Both the position numbers and the translations under genes were made by a program. 37,884 nucleotides of DNA from Oceanospirillum sp964342385 (GTDB taxonomy: Bacteria; Pseudomonadota; Gammaproteobacteria; Pseudomonadales; Halomonadaceae), in assembly GCA_964342385.1 (NCBI GenBank), contig CAYFGP010000059.1:1-37884 (forward strand). The letters are read 5' to 3'. The first letter of the stretch is position 1. The number at the start of each line of letters is the position of its first letter. Below are positions 31,061 through 37,884 of the stretch, piece after piece. Under the pieces are notes generated by a model. That model made no database searches and was not told the origin of the DNA. It was given only the letters and a program-made list of their open reading frames with translations.

Positions 31061-31205
31061 GGCTCAGATATCGCTGCTCAGGTTCTCAAAAGTAATAGGG
31101 TTACAGACAGTCCGTTACTGGTCGTACAGGCTGATGTCAGTGGCCTAAGGCTGTAGGGTAAGTTAACCCTTCGTGTGCCTTTGGACCATACGATCATCGC
31201 CATGT

Positions 31206-32180
31206 TCAGTTAATATCCAGTATGCCGTGGGCCAGAGGAATCGTCTGACCATCGTGTCCATCAAAATAGCTGCGCGCCACCTGCAGATCCTGCTGGATCT
31301 GTTGACGCAGCGCTTCCACATCCGGGAAACGCACTTCATCACGTAACTTACTGCAAAAGACCACCTGAACACGTTGTCCGTACAGGTCGCCATTAAAATC
31401 AAACAGGTGCACTTCCAGCGAAGGTTTTACGCCTCGAATCGTCGGGCGATTGCCAATATTGGCGACACCACGATGGGCAATACCATCTTCAGCGGTCAGT
31501 AACACAGAGTACACACCCTGCAGCGCAGGTTTTTTCTCTTTTAGTGACAGATTGGCTGTCGGCACGCCCAGCTGACGCCCCAGCTTCTGACCATGAATGA
31601 CACGGCCCGAGATCTGATAAGGCGTACCCAATAACTGACTGGCCAAGGTAAAATTGGCTTCGGCCAATACCTGACGCACCCGCGTACTGCTGACACGTTC
31701 AGCAGCCACTTCAAAGGTTTCAGTGTGCACCACATCAAAGCCTTGCTCTTCACCCACCTGTTGCAACAGGGCAAAATCACCGGCCCGGTCACAACCAAAA
31801 CGGAAATCATCACCCACCACCAGATAACGAATATCCAGCCCCTGGATCAGAATCTCTTCGATAAAGGCCTGAGCGGACAAACTGGCCAAACGACGGTTGA
31901 AAGGTAGGCATACCACACGATCAACACCCTGCTCGGCTAAACGCTCGGTTTTATCACGAAAGCGGGTCAAACGGGCCGGAGCCTGATCCTTAGCAAAGAA
32001 TTCTCTGGGCTGAGGTTCAAACACCACCACGGTAGAAGGCAGCCCCAGCTCCTGAGCTTTGGCTTTGACCTGACGTAAAACGGTCTGATGTCCCAGGTGT
32101 ACACCATCAAAATTACCTATGGTGGCGACACAGCCTCTATGTTCAGGCCGGAAATTATGCAAACCTCGAATCAGTTCCAT
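31206..32180 (-). CDS. ribF: Bifunctional riboflavin kinase / FAD synthetase RibF
   Basis: This 324-residue enzyme converts riboflavin to FMN and FAD. The N-terminal adenylyltransferase domain has GNFDGVHLGH, DDFRFGCDRAGD and SSTRVRQ. The C-terminal kinase domain has GQKLGRQLGVPTANL and GVANIGNRPT. It lies 145 bp upstream of ileS in the usual order. Confidence 0.96.
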   Translation of the reverse strand: MELIRGLHNFRPEHRGCVATIGNFDGVHLGHQTVLRQVKAKAQELGLPSTVVVFEPQPREFFAKDQAPARLTRFRDKTERLAEQGVDRVVCLPFNRRLASLSAQAFIEEILIQGLDIRYLVVGDDFRFGCDRAGDFALLQQVGEEQGFDVVHTETFEVAAERVSSTRVRQVLAEANFTLASQLLGTPYQISGRVIHGQKLGRQLGVPTANLSLKEKKPALQGVYSVLLTAEDGIAHRGVANIGNRPTIRGVKPSLEVHLFDFNGDLYGQRVQVVFCSKLRDEVRFPDVEALRQQIQQDLQVARSYFDGHDGQTIPLAHGILDIN

Positions 32181-32457
32181 TTTGCCCCAGTTACCCTTGT
32201 TCAGGTGGTTTATGCCCGTGTTTATCCATTAAGGATAAACGGCTGAGTGCACCCTATGCAGTGTGTGCACAAAAAAATCAAAAGAGCCTGATTATAGCGA
32301 AATAAACGTGCGGTGCACTCTTTCAACCCAATATCCTATTAGGAAAGCTGCAATTGCTTGCTTTTAGCGCTCTTTTCATCCCCTATCCTTACTAAAAAGT
32401 ACGGAGATATAAGCGTCATATCCCCCGCCCATTACTCATGCCTCATCCAAATAGCAC
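32181..32457. other. Intergenic region upstream of ribF
   Basis: No gene is seen in these 277 bp. They hold a hairpin GTTTATCC-ATTAA-GGATAAAC (32220-32240) and three copies of the palindrome GTGCAC at 32247-32252, 32265-32270 and 32313-32318. These may be regulatory sites for ribF. No obvious murJ terminator is visible. Confidence 0.3.
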
Positions 32458-34086
32458 TTAATGGCGCAGATCTCTCGGTTTTAAACCGGTTAATATCAGC
32501 ATCGCCACATAACCGACGCCGCCAAAGGCCACCAGAATTGCCATCCAGATTGCCCGCTGTAGCCAATCAACACTAGCCCACTCAGCTAACGTTGGATTAA
32601 GTTGTAGCAATAACACCAACATCAGGCCTGTGGATAAGATAAGTTGTAGCAGATATTTCCACCAACCGGCCTGCCAAACAAACACACCGGACTTTTTCAG
32701 TCCGTACCACAATAAACCCGCGTTCAGGAAAGCAGATAGAGAAGTCGCCAGCGCTAGGCCGGCATGCTCTAACCAGAACACCAGACTCAGGTTAAACACC
32801 ATATTCGCGACCATGGCCTTAATGCCAATCTTCACCGGCGTCTTAGTATCCTGACGGGCGTAATAACCGGGAGCCAACACCTTAATCAGCATAAAGGCAA
32901 TCAACCCCACTGCATAAGCACGCAGACTCATGGCTGCCATATCCACATCATGTACCGTCATCGCACCGTACTGGAACAGGGTAAATAGCAAAGGCTCCGC
33001 TAAAACAATTAGCGCTACTGCAGCAGGCACGGCAATCAACAACACCATACGCATAGACCAATCCAGAGTCTTGGCAAAACCTTGTTGAGATTTTTCTGCA
33101 TGCTTAGTGGATAAACTCGGCAGAATAACGGTGGCAATCGCAATGGCAAAGACACCCAATGGCAGCTCAACCAAACGATCCGAATAGTACAGCCAGGAGA
33201 CACTGCCGCTGATCAGGAAAGAAGCCAGCACCGTATCCAATAGTAGATTGATCTGACTGACCGAAACACCAAACAGGGCTGGTGCCATCAGCTTCATAAT
33301 GCGACACACACCTTCATCTTTCCAACCGACCTTAGGTCGAGGCAAGAGACCGATACGAGCCAAAAACGGTATCTGGAACAGCAGCTGCACACTACCGGCG
33401 ATCAATACGCCCCAAGCCAGCGCCATCACGGGCTCTGCCATCATAGGCGTCAACCAGATCGCCGAACCGATCAGCGACAGATTTAATAACACGGGGGTAA
33501 ATGCCGGTACCGCAAAACGGTCATAGCTATTGAGAATACTACCGGCAAAGGCGGTCATTGAGATCAGCAAGAGATAGGGAAAGGTCAGACGTAACATCTC
33601 AGCGGTCAGCGCCTGTTTTTCTGGCAGCTGACTAAAACCCGGAGCAAAGACCCAGACCAATAAAGGTGCTGCCAGAATTGCCAACAGTGTAATACCTGCC
33701 AGAGTTAAGCCTAGCGTACCCGCCACCGCGTTAATCAATCCTTTAACAGCAACCCGATCCCTTTGGCTGCGATACTCCGACAACACAGGTACAAAGGCCT
33801 GGTTAAACGCTCCTTCCGCAAACAGACGACGCAGAAAGTTAGGGATCTTAAAAGCAACAAAAAACGCATCCGCACCGCTGCCTGCACCAAACAGATTAGC
33901 AATCACAATATCCCGCACCAAACCCAGTACACGGGACAACATAGTCATCATACTGACGATCAAACCGGAGCGTAGCAGACCAGGTTTACGCGCGGCTTTG
34001 CCCTTGTCTGAACTGGTCGGGCTTGAATGTGGTTCCGAGCGTTGGACTTGATCACGTTGAGACTCAGAAAGCTGAGGCCGGGACAT
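32458..34086 (-). CDS. murJ: Lipid II flippase MurJ (MviN)
   Basis: This 542-residue polytopic membrane protein of the MOP family flips the peptidoglycan precursor lipid II. It has about 14 hydrophobic segments. The N-terminal block SRVLGLVRDIVIANLFGAG and NFLRRLFAEGAFNQAFVPVL are signature motifs. A hydrophilic Ser/Gln-rich extension of about 35 residues precedes the usual start. The ATG at 34086 has AGGAT at proper spacing, so the extension seems real. It lies between ribF and rpsT as in Pseudomonas. Confidence 0.95.
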   Translation of the reverse strand: MSRPQLSESQRDQVQRSEPHSSPTSSDKGKAARKPGLLRSGLIVSMMTMLSRVLGLVRDIVIANLFGAGSGADAFFVAFKIPNFLRRLFAEGAFNQAFVPVLSEYRSQRDRVAVKGLINAVAGTLGLTLAGITLLAILAAPLLVWVFAPGFSQLPEKQALTAEMLRLTFPYLLLISMTAFAGSILNSYDRFAVPAFTPVLLNLSLIGSAIWLTPMMAEPVMALAWGVLIAGSVQLLFQIPFLARIGLLPRPKVGWKDEGVCRIMKLMAPALFGVSVSQINLLLDTVLASFLISGSVSWLYYSDRLVELPLGVFAIAIATVILPSLSTKHAEKSQQGFAKTLDWSMRMVLLIAVPAAVALIVLAEPLLFTLFQYGAMTVHDVDMAAMSLRAYAVGLIAFMLIKVLAPGYYARQDTKTPVKIGIKAMVANMVFNLSLVFWLEHAGLALATSLSAFLNAGLLWYGLKKSGVFVWQAGWWKYLLQLILSTGLMLVLLLQLNPTLAEWASVDWLQRAIWMAILVAFGGVGYVAMLILTGLKPRDLRH

Positions 34087-34251
34087 AGTGCATCCTTAGT
34101 GAAAACATAGAGAAATCGACCCAGCCTGGAATAAGCGATAGAACCCAGAACACACGATAAACTCAGGTAGCAACAAAAAAAGATCGATTTTAACCCCGAG
34201 AGAATAAATAGGGCATGCTTTAAACAGAAAAAACATTAATGAATGACGATT

Positions 34252-34407
34252 ATGAATCACAAGAAAGTGAAATGGATAAGAGATATAGGAGGAGATCACA
34301 AGAACAGCACAATAAGAAATGCTCTGCGGGAAAAGAAAGGGAAAGCAAGTGAACTAAAAATCTTAGAAAAGGAAAAGGAGGAGAAAAAACAAAAACAGCA
34401 GGCATAA
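34252..34407 (+). CDS. Possible 51-residue Lys/Glu-rich small protein
   Basis: An ATG-to-TAA frame in a purine-rich stretch encodes 51 residues, starting MNHKKVKWIRD and ending EKEEKKQKQQA. The stop codon abuts a bidirectional terminator. An in-frame ATG also lies at 34243. There is no clear Shine-Dalgarno sequence, and the AG-rich composition alone could keep the frame open. It runs opposite to murJ and rpsT within the 368-bp gap 34087-34454, which otherwise holds only the murJ upstream region. No family is recognised. Confidence 0.25.
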   Translation: MNHKKVKWIRDIGGDHKNSTIRNALREKKGKASELKILEKEKEEKKQKQQA

Positions 34408-34433
34408 AAAAACCGGCCTAAGCCGGTTTTTTA
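34406..34433. terminator. Bidirectional terminator downstream of rpsT
   Basis: AACCGGC-CTAA-GCCGGTT with an A-run before and a T-run after gives an intrinsic terminator on both strands. It serves rpsT on minus and any plus-strand transcript of the small ORF. Confidence 0.88.
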
Positions 34434-34454
34434 TCTCAAAGAAACGTCTCTGAA

Positions 34455-34721
34455 TTAAGCAGCCAGTGCTTTAACTCGAGCGTTCAGACGGCTCTTAGTA
34501 CGAGCTGCCTTATTCTTAGAGATGATGCCTTTGTCAGCAACGCTATCCAGCTTCACTTGTGCAGCTTGGAATTCAGTTGTTGCTTTTGCGTAGTCACCCG
34601 CTTCAACTGCCGCTACAACACGCTTTACATAAGTGCGCACCATAGAGCGCAGGCTAGCATTGTGGTTGCGGCGCTTTTCAGCCTGGCGTGCACGTTTTTT
34701 TGCAGATGCGATATTCGCCAC
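34455..34721 (-). CDS. rpsT: 30S ribosomal protein S20
   Basis: The 88-residue product reads MANIASAKKRARQAEKRR... and is the typical Lys/Arg/Ala-rich helical S20, which binds 16S rRNA. The start codon is GTG with AAGGAG eight bases upstream. E. coli rpsT also uses a non-AUG start (UUG), linked to S20 autoregulation. It stands alone with its own terminator. Confidence 0.97.
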   Translation of the reverse strand: MANIASAKKRARQAEKRRNHNASLRSMVRTYVKRVVAAVEAGDYAKATTEFQAAQVKLDSVADKGIISKNKAARTKSRLNARVKALAA

Positions 34722-34897
34722 CGTTAAGCTCCTTGGAGAATTCGGTTAAATGATATGCGCTACAGGCGCACGTCATATATTAAAATCAAATGTCTTTAGG
34801 GGTGCGCATTCTACGGCAAAGCAACGCCGTTGAATACCCCTTAAAACCGTTTTTTAAAGGAAATTGCTATTTTTTTGCTCAGAATTGGCCAGAAAGA

Positions 34898-36022
34898 TCA
34901 GACCAACACCAGGTTATCCCGGTTAATCAGCTCAGGATCGGCGATATAACCCAACAGCGCTTCCATTTTACTGGTCGGCTGCCCCAGGATTTTCAGCACA
35001 TCGTCCTGATCATAATTGACCAGACCTTTGGCAATCAGCTCACCCTGCTCACTGACACACTGCACCATATCACCACGACGGAAGCGACCACTGATCTGCT
35101 TCACACCGACAGACAACAGACTGGTATTTTTATCGCGTAGTACACGTACCGCGCCATCGTCCAACACCAGCGTACCACGGGTCTGCAGATGCCCCGCCAG
35201 CCAACGCTTACGCGCGGCCCACGGCGTATCTTTTGGCAGGAACAGCGTACCCAGATCTTCACCATCCAGCGCACGAGGCAGCACATTAGGCTGACGGCCA
35301 CTGGCTACCAGCGTTGTGGTACCGGAACGCGCCGCCAGACTGGCTGCACGTACCTTGGTAATCATACCACCACGCCCCAGACGACCACCGTCACCGGCCA
35401 TACCGGCCAACTCAGGATCATCCGCCCAGGCTTCACTGATCAGGGTCGCATCCGGATTGGAGCGGGGATCTGCGGTAAACAGACCTTCCTGATCGGTCAG
35501 GATAATCAGCGCATCCGCTTCCAGCAGGTTGGCTACCAGAGCACCCAGAGTATCGTTATCACCGAAACGTATCTCGTCGGTGACCACGGTATCATTCTCA
35601 TTAATGATGGGGATCACCTTTAGCTCCAGCAGCGCTTTAACTGTGCTTCTGGCGTTTAAATAGCGTTTACGGTTTGACAGGTCATCGTGAGTGAGCAGAA
35701 TCTGCGCCGCACGAATACCGTGTCCCATAAACTGACTTTCATAAGCCTGCACCAAGCCCATCTGCCCCACCGCTGCGGCAGCCTGAAGCTCGTGCAGGGT
35801 GGACGGTCGTTCAGTCAGCCCCAGACGACTCATACCTTCCGCTACAGAACCGGAAGATACCAGGATCAATTCCACACCCCGCTCATGCAGGGTTGCCATC
35901 TGGTCAACCCAGCTCGCAATCGCCGGTAAGTCCAGACCTGCACCATCATTGGTTAACAGGGCACTACCGATCTTAACTACGACCCGTTTTGCGCGCTCCA
36001 ATCTGTCACGCTGCGACATCAT
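34898..36022 (-). CDS. proB: Glutamate 5-kinase
   Basis: This 374-residue enzyme phosphorylates glutamate in the first, feedback-controlled step of proline synthesis. The amino-acid-kinase domain has VVVKIGSALLTNDG, INENDTVVTDEIRFGDND and GTGGMxTK-like GRGGMITKVRAA. A C-terminal PUA domain (about 280-374) is present. Two adjacent ATGs (36022 and 36019) follow AGGTGG, so either may be used. It lies in the obgE-proB order seen in Pseudomonas. Confidence 0.95.
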   Translation of the reverse strand: MMSQRDRLERAKRVVVKIGSALLTNDGAGLDLPAIASWVDQMATLHERGVELILVSSGSVAEGMSRLGLTERPSTLHELQAAAAVGQMGLVQAYESQFMGHGIRAAQILLTHDDLSNRKRYLNARSTVKALLELKVIPIINENDTVVTDEIRFGDNDTLGALVANLLEADALIILTDQEGLFTADPRSNPDATLISEAWADDPELAGMAGDGGRLGRGGMITKVRAASLAARSGTTTLVASGRQPNVLPRALDGEDLGTLFLPKDTPWAARKRWLAGHLQTRGTLVLDDGAVRVLRDKNTSLLSVGVKQISGRFRRGDMVQCVSEQGELIAKGLVNYDQDDVLKILGQPTSKMEALLGYIADPELINRDNLVLV

Positions 36023-36167
36023 CCATCCACCTAGTGTTTGTGTATTCGTTCAGCGCCAACCATACGTTAACGCTGTAAAGTGCTCACCACTCAATACATC
36101 ACCTTAAACAGATCCGTATCAACAGTGAGATACCCGGTGCGAGACTTTACTGTGCTACAGAAAAAAC

Positions 36168-37376
36168 TCAAGGGGTATACTCAACTTCAACGTCGTAATC
36201 ATCGTCGTCGAAGTCATCGTCATCATCCAGATCGTCTTCCTGAACCACCGCTTTGCGGCCATGGCGACGCTCCAGATAAGCTTCTACCCGAGCGACGGCT
36301 TCTTCTTCCATACGCTCGCGGATTTCGGCTTCTTCTTCCGCTAACTCTGGGTTCTCGGCCTGCAATTCACGCTGCTCATCCAACCAGCGCATAATTGTCC
36401 AGCACACATCCTGCGTACCCTCACCACCAATGGCGGAGACACGGAACACAGGGCCTTCCCAGTTCAGCTCAGAGATAATACGCTCACACAGCGCATCACG
36501 CTCTTCTTCTGCAATCAGATCCAGTTTATTCAGCACCAGCCAGCGCGGACGCTCAGACAGCGTTGGGCTGTACTGTTCCAGTTCACGAATAATCGCCTGA
36601 GCGGACTCTACCGGATCAGATTCATCAAACGGGGCCACATCCACCAGATGCAGTAACAGGCGGGCACGGGTCAAGTGTTTCAGGAAACGGAAACCCAGAC
36701 CGGCACCTTCAGAAGCACCTTCGATCAGACCAGGAATATCAGCCATGACAAAGTGCTTATGCTGCTCCATTTTCACCACGCCCAGATTTGGTACCAGGGT
36801 GGTAAAGGGATAGTTCGCCACTTTTGGTTTAGCGGCGGATACCGCACGAATCAGGGTGGACTTACCGGCGTTAGGCAGACCTAACAGACCGACATCTGCC
36901 ATCACCTTCATCTCAAAGCGCAGATTACGCTCTTCACCCAACTTACCATTTGTGGTTTTGCGAGGGGCACGGTTGGTACTGGATTTAAAGCGGGTATTAC
37001 CCAGACCACGGCGACCGCCCTGAGCCACAATCAGTTCCTGACCTACTTCCGTGATATCACCCAGTACTTCCAGGGTATCTTCATCAATGACAGTGGTGCC
37101 CACCGGCACCTGAACAAACAGATGCTCACCGGCCTTACCGGAACACTGACGCCCCTGGCCACCATCACCGTTTTGCGCTCGATAACGACGCTGGTAACGG
37201 AAGTCGATCAGGGTATTAAGGGAATCATCCCCCACCAGCACGACGTTACCGCCATCACCGCCGTCACCGCCATCCGGCCCACCTTTTGCGACATACTTTT
37301 CCCGACGAAAACTCAGGCAACCGTTACCACCTTTACCGGCGGCCACGTGAATACTTGCTTCATCTACAAATTGCAT
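36168..37376 (-). CDS. obgE: GTPase ObgE/CgtA
   Basis: This 402-residue GTPase acts in 50S maturation and stringent control. The Gly-rich Obg fold is at 1-158 (AAGKGGNGCLSFRREKYVAK and GPDGGDGGDGG). The G domain has GLPNAGKST, ADIPGLIEGA and NKLD. A C-terminal acidic tail (DDDDDFDDDDYD) is typical of proteobacterial Obg. It lies downstream of rpmA. Confidence 0.96.
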   Translation of the reverse strand: MQFVDEASIHVAAGKGGNGCLSFRREKYVAKGGPDGGDGGDGGNVVLVGDDSLNTLIDFRYQRRYRAQNGDGGQGRQCSGKAGEHLFVQVPVGTTVIDEDTLEVLGDITEVGQELIVAQGGRRGLGNTRFKSSTNRAPRKTTNGKLGEERNLRFEMKVMADVGLLGLPNAGKSTLIRAVSAAKPKVANYPFTTLVPNLGVVKMEQHKHFVMADIPGLIEGASEGAGLGFRFLKHLTRARLLLHLVDVAPFDESDPVESAQAIIRELEQYSPTLSERPRWLVLNKLDLIAEEERDALCERIISELNWEGPVFRVSAIGGEGTQDVCWTIMRWLDEQRELQAENPELAEEEAEIRERMEEEAVARVEAYLERRHGRKAVVQEDDLDDDDDFDDDDYDVEVEYTP

Positions 37377-37655
37377 GATTCTGTGCTCTTCAATCTGGTA
37401 CGTTGTTCCAGCTTCTCACCGGCTTATCTCCGTGGCTTGATGCTTTTTCTCACTGCATACAGGTAGAACGCACACCGGTAATAACAGTGTATCGTTCGCC
37501 CAACAGGTATGCAGGAAAAAGCGCTCACAGAGCATCCCGATCTATCTTCAGCCTTTGAAAACCCCTGATTTCGACAGGCAAGCGATACCCCAGATAACTC
37601 AGTATCGCTGGAAAAGTGATCTCAGCAGGCCATCACTGATGGTTACGCTGAATAC
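37377..37655. other. Intergenic region between rpmA and obgE
   Basis: No gene is seen. AGCGATAC (37581-37588) and GTATCGCT (37602-37609) form an 8-bp inverted repeat with a 13-bp spacer in the obgE upstream region, possibly an operator or leader stem. Confidence 0.25.
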
Positions 37656-37685
37656 GAAAAAAGCCCCGCACAGGGCGAGGCTTTT
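37656..37685 (-). terminator. Terminator downstream of rpmA
   Basis: On the minus strand AGCCTCGC-CCTGT-GCGGGGCT pairs over 8 bp with one G-U and is followed by TTTTTTC. It ends the rpmA transcript before obgE. Confidence 0.88.
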
Positions 37686-37705
37686 CAAACCGATATAAAA
37701 TCGGC

Positions 37706-37884
37706 TTATGCAGCAGGAACGATCGTAATAGTCTTACGTTTCTTCGGACCGCGCACTTCAAATTTCACTACACCGTCTGCAGTTGCAAACAGAGTGTGAT
37801 CTTTGCCCATACCAACATTTACGCCAGCGTGGAATTTAGTACCACGTTGACGAACAATGATGTTACCAGCTTTAACTACTTGAC
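37706..37884 (-). CDS. rpmA: 50S ribosomal protein L27, C-terminal part
   Basis: The last 58 residues and stop are present, and about the first 27 residues lie beyond the window edge. QVVKAGNIIVRQRGTKFHAG and NVGMGKDHTLFA are the L27 signature, and the protein ends TIVPAA. L27 sits near the peptidyl-transferase centre. The rplU-rpmA-obgE order is conserved. Confidence 0.96.
   Translation of the reverse strand, partial: QVVKAGNIIVRQRGTKFHAGVNVGMGKDHTLFATADGVVKFEVRGPKKRKTITIVPAA

Noticed and set aside
28268..31156. Long plus-strand frames (545 and 405 codons) opposite ileS
   Set aside because: The minus-strand ileS is unmistakable. The opposite frames are rich in Gln/His/Arg/Thr, as expected from reversed codons, with no start signals.
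34096..34299. 67-codon minus-strand frame upstream of murJ
   Set aside because: It lies in the murJ leader, has no ribosome-binding site or recognisable features, and competes with the well-supported murJ start.

Overview
The window is a stretch of gammaproteobacterial chromosome of moderate GC. Its right-hand two thirds follow the gene order known from Pseudomonas: clpB, pgeF, rluD, bamD, a PP0621-type gene, thiO, minor pilins, ispH, fkpB, lspA, ileS, ribF, murJ, rpsT, proB, obgE, rpmA. A marine Oceanospirillales/Pseudomonadales-type bacterium is the best guess; no rRNA or tRNA is present to fix the taxon. I saw no insertion sequence, integrase or CRISPR array.

Layout. (1) 1-1745: the start of ilvH and all of ilvI (acetolactate synthase) on the minus strand, preceded by a long structured leader with an attenuator-like pair of competing hairpins. 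(2) 2373-14512: an accessory cassette on the plus strand. It holds a LuxR-type regulator with a four-cysteine cluster, and a 1719-residue acidic protein made almost wholly of nonapeptides (x-[D/E]-G-x6) arranged in 186-188-residue super-modules. A 43-residue basic peptide follows, then a terminator. Three membrane or envelope proteins come next: GAF-GAF-TM-HlyD, PqqD-like/M50 metalloprotease/HlyD, and a periplasmic adaptor. No ABC ATPase, RND pump or outer-membrane channel is encoded beside them. I read this as a candidate undescribed export or maturation system for the repeat protein and/or the small peptide. (3) 14558-20217: clpB (with a heat-shock promoter), pgeF and rluD on minus, divergent from bamD on plus. 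(4) 20462-25882: a PP0621-type small membrane protein, thiO, and a minor pilin set. fimU-pilW-pilX-pilV-thiO run on minus and pilE on plus. The pilV-like gene is enlarged to 495 codons by nine exact 19-residue GDD repeats. pilY1/pilY2 and pilS/pilR, which sit in this neighbourhood in Pseudomonas, are absent. (5) 25955-37884: housekeeping genes on minus, ispH, fkpB, lspA, ileS, ribF, murJ, rpsT, proB, obgE and the 3' part of rpmA.

How the genes fit together. ilvI/ilvH start branched-chain amino acid synthesis. clpB, pgeF, rluD and bamD serve proteostasis, peptidoglycan fidelity, ribosome maturation and outer-membrane assembly. The pilins prime type IV pili. ispH-fkpB-lspA-ileS-ribF form a conserved cluster for isoprenoid, lipoprotein, tRNA charging and flavin functions. 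The cassette in (2) is the part least explained by known biology.
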